A stretch of DNA of 64,000 nucleotides from Octodonta nipae (Eukaryota > Arthropoda > Insecta > Coleoptera > Chrysomelidae), in contig CM067223.1 in assembly GCA_034190945.1 (NCBI GenBank), positions 73,592,515-73,656,514 of the forward strand, given 5' to 3'. The notes beneath the pieces were generated by a model. That model was given only the letters and a program-made list of their open reading frames with translations. It made no database searches and had not been told where the DNA came from. The translations under genes were made by a program, and so were the position numbers. Positions 54,126 through 63,867 of this stretch are shown piece after piece; position 1 is the stretch's first letter; every line of letters begins with the position of its first letter.

Positions 54126-55709
54126 GCAAGTTTAGCCCTCTTACGAAATTCCATCCATTCAATCAGATATCAACTTGACCAAACCAACCGAAATTTGTAT
54201 CACTGTTATTCATCATTACATACTTTCAATCCTCATCCAATTCTGTGGGACAATTTTAATCGCATTTCGAGCGATAAAGCCGAACACCTGGCCCAAAAGA
54301 AAACAGTCACTCAAAAACTTAAGCTAACACGACTTATTACAAAACAACAACCCGCTGTCACCTCACCCCCTCAGACGACCGTCCATAACTTTTCTGACTT
54401 CCCCTTAGACTCTACCAGTTTACACGTCCTATCCAAAGGTTTCAATTTCGCAGTGACGCCGAAAACTATTCCAACTGAAAGAATCATTTCTCAAGTTGAG
54501 GTAGCTTTGGTTGAACTAACAGATATTGAGGCTGAAGATACTCGTCAAGACATTGCTAGAGTACTCCGCACATCAAAGCCACCAAAATCAAACCTAACTT
54601 CTAACGAAAGACATGCACTAAAACAACTACGTAACAACGATGACATAACTATTCTTCCTGCCGACAAAGGTAACGCGACTGTTCTTCTCAATACTAAGGA
54701 CTATGTTCACAAGATGAATTCCCTAATCCACACTGCAGACTACGAAATAATGAACAATAATCCTACTACTTACTTAGAGAAAAAGACTAAGGAAATCATC
54801 AACAGGACACAACTTCCTCTTGACGTCAAAAAGATCATCATTCCTCGTGAAAAGTCTTCTAAAATTCCGAAAATTTACGGACTACCCAAAATTCATAAGC
54901 CGGACATTCCTCTTAGGCCCATTGTCAGTTCGGTACAATCCCCGACCCAAGAATTAGCCAAAACCCTCCAACCTCTAGCCGAGCAAGCATCCTCGTACGT
55001 AAAGAACTCTTCTTCCTTCCTAGGTATCCTAAGTGGTTACAGAATTTCAGAAAATGATATCCTAGTTAGCTTCGATGTTGTATCTCTTTTCACCAATGTC
55101 CCCATTTCAGAAACGTTAGATATTCTAAAAACAAAACACAATATCTCTTCTGACATCATCAAACTTGTACAACACTGTTCTTCTAACACTTATTTTTCAT
55201 TTCAAGGCACTCTGTTCAAACAAGTCCGTGGGGCCCCCATGGGTTCACCTCTTTCTCCAGTGCTTGCTAACATTTTCATGGAACAAATCGAAACCCAGGC
55301 CCTAAACTCGTCTAATTTAAAACCTTCCTGTTGGCTTAGATATGATACTTTTGTCATTTGGCCTCATGGCAGAGATTCATTAGACTTCTTCCTACAACAC
55401 CTCAATGGTATACATTCTAATATACAATTTACAATGGAAATCGAGTCCGATTCTTCTCTCCCGTTTCTTGATGTCCTCATAACAAAAACCAACAATGACA
55501 GATTCTCACATACCGTCTATAGAAAACCAACCCATACCAATCGATACTTAAATGCCCAATCACACCACCACCCTGCCCAATTGAGTTCTGTAATGAAATC
55601 TTTGACTCTTAGATCTATTCGTTTAACAGATATTGACAAAACGAACTTAATAATCTTCAACAAATCCTTCGACAAAACGGTTATCATCCGGACCACATTG
55701 CGCGTATAA
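54126..55709 (+). CDS. Penelope-like reverse transcriptase, catalytic box deleted
   Basis: The frame is open from the junction at 54126 (ASLALLRNSIHSIRYQLDQT) to 55709, so it is 5'-truncated. Penelope RT features in order: ITILPADKGNATVLLN, KIYGLPKIHKPDIPLRPIVS, ILVSFDVVSLFTNVPI, GAPMGSPLSPVLANIFME, SCWLRYDTFVIWPHG, LPFLDVLITK and VYRKPTHTNRYLN. The catalytic YVDD expected between RY and DTF is reduced to YD by a 6-bp in-frame loss, so it cannot polymerise. The frame ends LIIFNKSFDKTVIIRTTLRV* after a frameshift at about 55675. Base composition is clearly GC-richer than its surroundings, consistent with a relatively recent insertion. Confidence 0.88.
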   Translation, partial: ASLALLRNSIHSIRYQLDQTNRNLYHCYSSLHTFNPHPILWDNFNRISSDKAEHLAQKKTVTQKLKLTRLITKQQPAVTSPPQTTVHNFSDFPLDSTSLHVLSKGFNFAVTPKTIPTERIISQVEVALVELTDIEAEDTRQDIARVLRTSKPPKSNLTSNERHALKQLRNNDDITILPADKGNATVLLNTKDYVHKMNSLIHTADYEIMNNNPTTYLEKKTKEIINRTQLPLDVKKIIIPREKSSKIPKIYGLPKIHKPDIPLRPIVSSVQSPTQELAKTLQPLAEQASSYVKNSSSFLGILSGYRISENDILVSFDVVSLFTNVPISETLDILKTKHNISSDIIKLVQHCSSNTYFSFQGTLFKQVRGAPMGSPLSPVLANIFMEQIETQALNSSNLKPSCWLRYDTFVIWPHGRDSLDFFLQHLNGIHSNIQFTMEIESDSSLPFLDVLITKTNNDRFSHTVYRKPTHTNRYLNAQSHHHPAQLSSVMKSLTLRSIRLTDIDKTNLIIFNKSFDKTVIIRTTLRV

Positions 55710-56395
55710 TTCATCAATCTCAACAACCCCCAATCACACCAACCCCGTCAGAAACAGAACAACAACATCAAAAAGCCGTACTTCCATACATTCGAGGAGT
55801 CACTGACAAAATAGCACGGATTTTACAAAGACATCAAATAAAGACTATCTTCAACACCACTCAAACTATAGGCAACTTAACCGCTAACCCCAAAGACAAA
55901 GTACCTAACGAGGATCGAGGAGTTTACGAAATCTCATGTCGCGATTGCCCACAAAGCTACATCGGTCGTACCAACAGGCGCGTTAACCATCGAGTATATG
56001 AACACTCTCTGTCAGTTCGTAAAAAAGATCCGACTTCAGCTCTCGCGCATCACCATATCCAAACAGGACACTCTATCAACTTCGAGGACAGTAGGACTAT
56101 CATATCTCTCAATTCTCTTAGGGCATCCACTAATCGCGAAGCCATCGAAATAGAGAAAAGACCTCTCTGTCTAAATAGACGCAATGACAGCACTCGCCTT
56201 CCCACAGCTTGGACCTCCGTAATTGCCAGATTAAACAAAGCAGACACGCCCACCAATACCCAACCAATCACAACACAGCCTCATCACGTGACATCTTCTT
56301 CTACCCCAGCGCTAACTATAAATAAAAGAAGCAGAGCAGACTCAAATTCAGTTCAGTTACCTAGTGACTCTTGGGGAGTAGGCAGATTGAGGCCC
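55675..56395 (+). pseudogene. Penelope GIY-YIG endonuclease and 3' end
   Basis: Continues the RT in a shifted frame: QNGYHPDHIARIIHQSQQ, then RGVYEISCRDCPQSYIGRTN with the GIY-YIG signature (GVY...YIG), and RVYEHSLSVRKKDPTSALAH. A TATAAATAAAAG stretch at 56318 and CAAATTCAGTTCAGTTACCT to 56393 form the element 3' UTR, matched at 697-746. The endonuclease would nick chromosomal DNA for priming. Only a frameshift separates it from the RT. Confidence 0.8.
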
Positions 56396-56839
56396 CGAGT
56401 TCGATGTGTGTGTGTATGTGTGTGTTTCTCGTTTTTCGGAAATGTGTATCATTTGGTTTATTTTGATATTAAACAATTTTGTCTACGTTTCGATAACTTC
56501 TCAGTCATCTTCGTCTGGACTGCTTGTTTACGTTGCACAACCAACTCGTTTTGATTGAACAGATAAGTATTTGAAAATTGTATATGGAGGACAAAGTGTA
56601 GTACGGCAATTTCGTAAAACTAGTGGTCGCCCAGTGGTCGAAATTCGACCCAATTGTGAACCTTATGAGGTTCATTAGTCAAAAGTATATGTCAAACAGA
56701 AATAAAGTGGAGAAACCGGAGAAGAATGTCATTGACAAATCTGTTGAAATAAAAAAAAATATATGAGAATTTAATCAAATAATTTTGAAAAATGCGTGAC
56801 CCCCCAGTTTTTGTAAGCTAAAAGTTTTCGTCATTTGCA
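56396..56839. other. Flank of Penelope element
   Basis: Contains a GTGTGTGTGTATGTGTGTGT microsatellite at 56405-56424 and no supported gene. Confidence 0.4.
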
Positions 56840-57190
56840 GTTTCAATCGGGTTCTAAAATAAAAAATTATATATGTTAACAACCTTATAAAAACTGCAAT
56901 CTTTAATATATTTTTTATTGTCCACTGACTGTCAATTTCTTACATCACACCTTCGGAAGATTGTCAAATAAAGTAGTAATAAAATAATTAAATTCACAAC
57001 AAAAACTTAATTAAAACGAAAGTTACTGCTACTTGTCAGAAAAATTAATACTGATCTACTACATTGACCGTTTTATTAGTGAACAATAAAGAAGGCTTGA
57101 TGCTGAACTATCAAAGATGATCTTCACATGATTTAACAGCATGTAACGCTTTTTCCATATATAATTACTCAATAGTTTGACCGTTTTCGA
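56840..57190. repeat. Duplicated block beta, copy 3 (partial)
   Basis: Matches 23660-24290 with an internal loss of about 240 bp at 57132: shared TTTAATATATT, TTGTCC(A/G)CTGACT, ACACCTTCGG, TACTGATCTACTACATTGAC-like and TATAATTACTCAAT. Non-coding. Confidence 0.6.
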
Positions 57191-58304
57191 AAGAAAAATA
57201 TCTTCATTAAAAATATATTTCGTATACGTATGTACCTAAAATACCATAAAAAATCAGTAAATGCATTGGCTTTCTTTATATTTTAAATACACATCGTTAA
57301 AATGTCAGTAACATGTTTATTAGGAAAAAGTCAATTATATTGTTATAAAACCAGGATTTGGCAGGAGTGGAACCATGTAATAATTACTAAATTGTCTATT
57401 AGATAAAATATATGAACACAAAACAGTAACTAACTGATTCCCTACCTAAAAATAATTGAAAGATTCAACCTTCAAATATGTATTTATAATTTTTAATATG
57501 ATAAAATAAATCCCTTTTAAAACATTAACATTATATGAAATAATAATTAATATTAAATATAATATTTAAAACATTAGTTAATACCTACATTTTTCAAAAA
57601 TATGTTTTGATGTGTGAGTTACTGACAAATTTCATTCTGGCATTTCACAGTTAATGATTTCAGCCCATAAGCAGAAAATGAAATCAACCAACTCAAAAAT
57701 TAGTATGAAGGTGTTATACCTACTATTACATTCCTAATAACTACAAAATATAACTACATATTAATAAACCTTCAACCAAAATTTCAAGATTCATTATAAT
57801 GTCATTAACTTAATAAAGAAATATAAACACCTGCTGTTAATTAATGATAAATAACTAATACTCACAGTTATTAAAAACTTTTCGCAGTAAATGAAGCTGA
57901 AATCTTGAATTTACAACTTACCTTTACCATCGTGCTATAATAATCTTACACCAAACAATATTCTGAAATGTCAAAATTCAAATCAAGGCGCTACATCAAA
58001 GATAGTTGTGAGTTCAGGGCTGCCAGATCTAACTGTTTGTCTTGAATATTACAATCAGTGCATTAATTCATATTTTTTGTATTCTTATTCAAATTTTATG
58101 AAATTTATACGGTAAAAATTAAAAGAATCTTTAAATTGAAAGCATAACATTAAATTTAATCAAATATTATCGAAAATAAACTCATCAATTGCAACATAAT
58201 TCTTATTTTAGTTGACAAACATATTTACAAATCAATGAAAGTTGCAAACTTGCGAGAGCCCAATGAATGGCCGTATATAAATAAAAATTGAATGTGTTCT
58301 TTTT
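57191..58304. other. Non-coding stretch
   Basis: About 1.1 kb of AT-rich sequence; no supported gene or repeat terminus. Confidence 0.35.
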
Positions 58305-58655
58305 CAATAGCATGACGATGTAGAATAAGTTTAGGAACGGATTAAAATTTGTTACTTTTTAGTATAATTTAATTCGTCTTTCACAATCGAGTCAACCCAT
58401 TATACGATTTTCTTTCCAGGCCTTTTCTGGCAACACTGTTACTGTTATCTGTTTGGCATTGACAGTATGGACGTAAATAACGTTTTTTATTATATTTTAT
58501 TTACGAATGAACCAAAATTATATATAAATTTTAGCATTCTACACTGAAGGTCGTCAATTGCTACTAAACAAAACAAAAACAAAGTAAATCGGTTGAGAGA
58601 CAGAGCCGAAAACGGTACCTAACCGTTTGGTCTTTGCCTATTTATATATAGATAG
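58305..58655 (+). repeat. Interspersed repeat, copy C
   Basis: Longest copy of the repeat at 16480-16795 (inverted) and 24295-24540 (direct); contains ATGACGATGTAGAATAAGTT, TTAGGAACGG, CGTACT-less middle, GACAGTATGGACGTAAATAA and GGTACCTAACCGTTTGGTC. Confidence 0.65.
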
Positions 58656-58729
58656 TTTATATGCTATTATTACACTCATGTGTGTCGTATGTGTTTGTAA
58701 ATAAATGGAGCTTACAAATGTTTTAAAAC

Positions 58730-58810
58730 ACTAAAGTTTAAGTGAAGTATTTCTGGAAGGCCCTTTTGAAACGAAACATAAGGGAAACTTGAACACACCA
58801 TTAATTGTAA
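58730..58810 (+). pseudogene. Zinc-finger relic
   Basis: ACTAAAGTTTAAGTGAAGTA, TTTCTGGAAGGCCCTTTTGA and AACGAAACATAAGGGAAACT reproduce the linker-plus-finger half of the family (HKSLSEV...CPFETKHKGNL) with the first cysteines lost. A single remnant finger, directly before block alpha: what is left of a fifth duplicated unit. Confidence 0.65.
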
Positions 58811-58829
58811 AGATGTGGTTTGTAGGAAT

Positions 58830-60112
58830 GTTTGTGCTATGCTCGCTGATTCCATAATTGTATTATTAAGTTTAAGCTAGTTAAGTGCAAATTGTGTGAA
58901 GAATGTTTTATCTTTTGTATGTGTAGATTAAGGACCAGTTATTTAGGGTAATACATAACTGCAGTAATTTATTGTTTAGTAATCATCAGGGCAGGGCCAT
59001 ACATAAGGGTACTGGCCCAGGGTCGACACCAAATTAGGGCCCCCACCAACTGTAGAGCAAAATTCAAAAAAATGTATATATTTGAAGAAAAAAATCCAAC
59101 AAAAATTGTAAATGAAAGTCAGAATTCAAAAAAAGTTTCAAATCAAAAAAAACAACAAATATACAATGTTAATATTGTATGAAAATTGATTTTGAAAATT
59201 TCTTAGTACGTTTTCGTACTCTGAAGCGTAGGTATATATAAACTATAGATATAATATAAGGCTGTAATATAAACAGAAGATGCAATTAAATTTAGTAGGT
59301 AACTGTAGATAAAATCGAATAAGGTACATATTTTAAGCCAAGGGCTACTCAAGCACAACTAAGCAATTTTCATAATCATTTTTTTCCAAGAGTTTATAAC
59401 CGATTTGTTTGAAAATTTGCATACTTAATTTTTAATTTAATTTTTATCTGTGTTTTTAGTGCTATATATATCTCGTAAAACTTGTAAAAATCCATTTATC
59501 TGACATGTTTTATTAAAAATAATAAAAGGAAAATAAAAATATGACTAGCAATTTTGAATCCCTTGGCCTTAAGTATGCCCCCATTAGTTTTGTACCCATG
59601 GGCCTCCACCAGTTTTGTGCCCAAGGGCCCCCACCAACTTAAATCCGGCCCTGCACCGGGGAGACTTTAATATTGGCAAAGCAGTTGCAATATTAGAACA
59701 TCACAATTAGACAGTAATGTTAACTCAATGGAAATACTCAATAATGTTAAAGTTTTAATTCACAATACATATTAATCAATTAAATAATAAACAGTAATGG
59801 AATGTTAAAAAAATAAATCGCCGCCATTAATAAACTTATCCCAAAAATAGGAAGCAAGATATTTCTGATTTATCAGTAAAGGTAAAATATTTCGCTAGTC
59901 AGCTGGAGGGAAATATACCGGCATAGGATCAGATATCTACCTATCTCTTAACTGTTTTCATTGTTAAGCTAGTATTGTAATCATTTTGCATTAGCATTTT
60001 CTTGTATTGTTTCTGAGTAATAAAATATATTTAATATTTCTAAAATCAATATGTGTTTTTTAAGAATTATTTTCGGAAGATGAAGACATAATTTGGTCGA
60101 CTAGTAAATATA
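58830..60112 (+). repeat. Duplicated block alpha, second copy
   Basis: 58830-58990 and 59705-60112 match 16860-17132 and 20651-20990. Here the AT-rich element is absent (empty site at 59781-59797) but a CAGGGCC-ended MITE is present. The block resumes at 63868. Confidence 0.7.
58992..59653. mobile_element. hAT-type MITE with CAGGGCC ends
   Basis: Starts CAGGGCCATACATAAGGG and ends with the complement of CAGGGCCGGATTTAAG. Flanking 8-mers CATCAGGG (58984-58991) and CACCGGGG (59654-59661) agree at six of eight positions. It contains GGGCCCCCACCAAC at both ends and no transposase. CAGGGCC termini and 8-bp duplications are hAT features. Absent from the paralogous block near 17040. Confidence 0.55.
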
Positions 60113-60257
60113 GCGTTCCACAGTGGGGCCAAAAATCGAAAAATAACTTTACTTTCTGGTAATTTTTAGTCATGGGTTAGGTGGGGGAAGAGTCCGAAGG
60201 TCAAATTTTTAGCATCAGCGGGCCCTAGTCCTTATACCTGCTTTTGTACGGCACTTG

Positions 60258-61697
60258 CAGTGCTGCCGTTTCTACCGATTTTTCGGTAGTCTACCTATTT
60301 TTTACCATTTTCAAGTTATTCTACCGATCTACCGAATTTCAAATGAAATTTACCGATTTTTAGAGTAACGACATATTTGCCTTTTTTTTCTTCTATTTTA
60401 TCAATAAAATCTTTAAAAAATCAAATAAATAAGGATGAAACGAGTTTTTTATCAACTATTAATAAATAGCTGTAGTTACAATTTTGCAAATCAAATTTAA
60501 ATTTAATAAATATTATAATACTATTCTAAAAAGTACTTAAGCATTATTCTTAAACAACGAATAGGAAATGTAAACAGTGGTGATGTGACAATGCTTGGCC
60601 CCAAAAAAAGATATTTTTATTACAAACGAGTACATTCTTATTAAAACTAACATCTAGGTAATACAATTTGTACATGAAAAAGGTGTTATTGCGGTTGGTA
60701 GAGTATTAAAAAATATTTGTAATGTTTTACGAACTATAAACGATTGTTTTTTGAAACGAGATTATATTTTAAAAACTCCTTTCGAGAAAATAGATTTTAA
60801 AAATCGTAGTAATTTCTTAGAAATAAAAAATATGTATTTCGGAGCAAACGTAGGAAAATATATTCTTACTAGCGATATAACTGAACAACAAATTAACTTC
60901 TTCCAGTTACGGTGTCTCGATTTTTATATAGAAAGTTGCTCACAAATTGTTAGTCGCTTTCCTTTAGAAAAAAATCCTATCGAAATTTTGTTTTTTTGGA
61001 TCCATTAGTGGTTAAATCTGGAACTAGAACCTCCATTTTAGATGGAGTGGTACATTTTCCAAATTTAGTTGATGAGAACCAACTGCAAATTCTTGACACG
61101 GAGTGGCGCTTACTAAGAAATGTGGAACAAATTCAAACATTTAGTGATAGAGTCGAAATATTTTGGTCAGAAATTAAAGAACTTAAATTAGGGGATGGTC
61201 AGTTAATGTTTTCATTTTTGATTAATTTTGTATTTAATATTATATGTTTGCCTCATTCATCAGCCAATATGGAACGCATGTTTTCATCAATTAATTTGAT
61301 GAACACTAAAAAAAGAAATGCTCTAAACACAGAAACTAAATATATACATACATACTAAACAACACATTGGAAATAAAAGCTGTTTTGATTTTCCAATTGA
61401 AAACAATTTAATTTCAAATTTCAAAACCAACAAATAAATACTATTGTCTAATAATTTATTTATTATGGTATTTACGATTGTATTATTTTCATTATTTTTT
61501 TTACATTTTATATGCATAAATATTTTTTTTTGAGAACATTGTATACTATTTATTTTCCTAGCAAATATGTCTCGTGCTTTTCTATTATATATCACATTTA
61601 AACCATGTAGTATACCAACTTTCCGATGGCTACCGAAATCTACCGAAATTTACTCTTGAATTCTACCGATTTTTATACTTTGGGCTGTGGCAGCACT
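60258..61697 (+). mobile_element. hAT transposon, degraded
   Basis: Ends CAGTGCTGCC and its complement GGCAGCACTG, with a perfect 8-bp target duplication GGCACTTG (60250-60257 and 61698-61705). 1,440 bp. Just inside both ends are repeats of TACCGAATTTC/CTACCGATTTTT. It contains transposase remnants in two frames. Confidence 0.9.
60751..61358 (+). pseudogene. hAT transposase C-terminal part
   Basis: Two overlapping frames: 60751-61008 (LKTPFEKIDFKNRSNFLEIK) and 60996-61358, ending LPHSSANMERMFSSINLMNT followed by KKRNALNTET, the conserved hAT dimerisation-domain tail. The zinc-finger (BED) and the main catalytic part are missing, and a frameshift at about 61000 splits the rest. Non-functional. 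Confidence 0.75.
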
Positions 61698-61838
61698 GGG
61701 CACTTGAAAGGGTACCCTCCATCGAGCTGGACGCATCGTGCAGTGACTGACTCTTTCAACGCTATATTGAACAGGACGCCAAAACTTTACAAGTCCACCG
61801 ATTCCAATTTTTACAAATGGAATCAAAAGCTTAAGGTG
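61698..61838 (+). CDS. Exon-like open segment, unknown protein
   Basis: Open frame (LKGYPPSSWTHRAVTDSFNA, then ILNRTPKLYKSTDSNFYKWN and QKLK) with more even base composition than its surroundings, ending at a strong donor AAG/GTGAGT at about 61835. The hAT at 60258 interrupted it just upstream; the pre-insertion sequence would join 60249 to 61698. I do not recognise the protein. It may be a coding exon of the carrier transposon or of a captured gene. Confidence 0.3.
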
Positions 61839-62107
61839 AGTAGAAAATCATTGTGTAACTGAAAATTAATACTAATAGTTTATGCAATAATAATAAATCA
61901 ATTAATTGTACGAAAATTAACGGAAAATTACAACTGAAAATTCTAAAAACCTAGAGAAAAGTTGATAAGTTCCACAATGTTCCATGAGCTGACCCATCAT
62001 ATGTTGAAGATGGATGTATTATTGAATGGAAAACATTAAAAATGACTGCGCTTAGTTGCGCGTCTGTCATTGGTACGAGTTCTTGCAATGTAAAACAGTT
62101 TTCTGAA
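61839..62107. other. Non-coding stretch (putative intron of carrier insertion)
   Basis: Follows the GTGAGT donor; no feature until the MITE. Confidence 0.3.
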
Positions 62108-62578
62108 TAGAGATGGGTAGGTCCGCTCATAATTCGAGATGTACATCCAAGAACCGTGTTTGTCTAACTGTAATTACCGGAGTCGGACTGCAGGCGGAGT
62201 GTTGGATTGTAGTACCGTTAGCAAGACATTATGGCGCTGAATTGTTGTTTTTTACCTTTTATATAATAAAATTACGAGAAAACGATAATGATTTATCAAA
62301 AATAATAATTACACATAAAAATAGCAATATTTGACAACTAAAACGATAAAAATATAACCATGGACCAACAACTCTTCTATGTGATCAAACTATAGGTAAA
62401 ACCGTTCCCGTCAAACTTACACATACATCTCTAAACTATATTCAGTACCGCTCATTGCATGCGTTTCTTGCCACTCCGACAGGTCTGTGTCCGAATTGGC
62501 GTCGGATATACATCCATCATTTTAACACTAGGGATGCAGGTCGGAACATGCGTGACCATCCGGACCTGCCCATCTCTA
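62108..62578. mobile_element. hAT MITE with TAGAGATGGG ends
   Basis: 471 bp with termini TAGAGATGGGTAGGTCCG and the complement of TAGAGATGGGCAGGTCCG. Perfect 8-bp duplication TTTCTGAA at 62100-62107 and 62579-62586. No transposase, so non-autonomous. TAGAGATGGG-type ends are common among insect hAT elements. Confidence 0.88.
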
Positions 62579-62889
62579 TTTCTGAATTTCGTACATTAAC
62601 GACGTGGAATGTCTTTCTTGAATTGAATCTTCTTCTTGCATTTTTCTGCGGTCTTCATCGTACACTGAACTCTCGAGTTGCGGAGCGCTATACCTATATA
62701 TGCCTGTTATTTATATGGCCAAACCCCAAAGGTGAGAGAATATCGAAGTTTAATGTATTGAGTTCTATGGACCGTAATTCTTTTTTATGGATATTTTATT
62801 TGCTCAAATAATATTATGAAATAAATTATAGTAACGAGGTTGTATATGGAAATATCGGTGTATATAGATTTTATGTTTTCCAATTTTAG

Positions 62890-63254
62890 AATTTCTCGCT
62901 GATGAACGTGAAGAATTTTTTTCGATCGTGAAAGTTCACCTGAGTGGAGAAATGCCTGAAAGGTATGCACTGATCGAAAATTCCATGTCCACAAAATTGC
63001 AACGCCCCTACCCTCTATTAGACAATGCAAAAACTGCCCTCCGAAAGTTGTTGCACCTCTTCAATAAAAAGTGGCAGCAAGCATCAAGACATGAAGACAG
63101 ATTTCTACAACAACATTCTGTGGTTGAGCGTGTCTGTTTCTTTCGAAGAATCAGAACAATCTTCAGAAAAATCCGCAAATTTGGGTCGATCGTCTTCGGA
63201 CAAAACGAAGGAAGACTGAAAAATTACGCCCAATATATAGTACGGACGAATTAA
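62890..63254 (+). CDS. Exon-like open segment with acceptor, unknown protein
   Basis: After CAATTTTAG (AG at 62888-62889) a frame runs 121 codons: FLADEREEFFSIVKVHLSGE, then MPERYALIENSMSTKLQRPY, then PLLDNAKTALRKLL. From about 63090 an alternative frame (FYNNILWLSVSVSFEESEQS, then SEKSANLGRSSSDKTKED*) looks more protein-like, so a frameshift near 63090 is likely. Possibly the exon spliced to 61698-61838. No domain recognised. Confidence 0.35.
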
Positions 63255-63301
63255 CATATTTAATAAATGAATCAACTGAGTGTGATCATCTAATTTTTCA
63301 G

Positions 63302-63309
63302 ATGACGAT

Positions 63310-63344
<35 letters not shown>

Positions 63345-63620
63345 TTCACATCTACGGGTAGCCCCATTTACATAAAGTACAAAACAAAATTTTAAAGAAA
63401 AAACATTAAAACTAAGACTAAATCTAAAACACAAAACACACAAAAAGCGTATAAATCTAAGTTTAAACAAAATACAAAATAAAATATAATTACTTAAACT
63501 CAAAAAAACTGAACTTTTAATCTGATTGTATGTTTATCCTATTATATAACATATGGATATATTTTGTACATTCTATATAAAAGTGATTCATGTCAAATGC
63601 GCTATTTTGTATGTATTTAC
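63302..63620 (-). mobile_element. Probable 3' end of a minus-strand non-LTR element
   Basis: On the minus strand GGGGCTACCCGTAGATGTGA is followed by AATAAATAAATAAATAAATA (63346-63309), i.e. an AATAAA signal running into a tetranucleotide tail like that of the CR1/Jockey-like element at 39.9 kb. No ORF2 sequence remains. Confidence 0.4.
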
Positions 63621-63639
63621 AATTTTGACTAAGGATTCA

Positions 63640-63860
63640 TAATTAGCGACCCCGAAAACTTCCGAGTACTGTTTTTTAGCCGAATTTGTAACGCTTTCGA
63701 CTATTTGCCAGCTTTTTCGAGCTTCAAATCCGCCATTTTGTTTTTATTTCCAATTTTGACTTCATGATTTATAATTAGTGACCACGAAAACCTCCGAGTA
63801 CTGATTTTCAGCCAAATTTGTAACGTTTTCCACTTTTGGCCAGCTTTTTCGGATTCGGCA
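63640..63860. repeat. Tandem duplication of about 130 bp
   Basis: 63645-63740 and 63775-63860 share CGAAAACTTCCGAGTACTG/CGAAAACCTCCGAGTACTG, GCCGAATTTGTAACG/GCCAAATTTGTAACG and GCCAGCTTTTTCG. Located at the right end of the carrier insertion; subterminal repeats of this kind occur in DNA transposons. Confidence 0.65.
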
Positions 63861-63867
63861 GCACTAT

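Larger units (their letters stand above)
60109..63867. mobile_element. 3.75-kb insertion of unknown class in block alpha
   Basis: The paralogous block reads straight through (GTAGCGTTCTTATC near 21000), whereas here TAGCGTTC is followed at 60114 by CACAGTGGGGCC and block sequence resumes at GCGTTCTTATCG (63868). A GCGTTC repeat on both sides could be the target duplication. The left end CAGTGGGGCC and the complement of the right end (TAGTGCTGCC) are weakly alike. The insertion carries two exon-like open stretches and was later hit by a hAT, a hAT MITE and possibly a non-LTR tail. Confidence 0.5.

Noticed and set aside
61323..61595. Minus-strand 90-residue open frame
   Set aside because: AT-rich 3' part of the hAT element, no protein-like motif.
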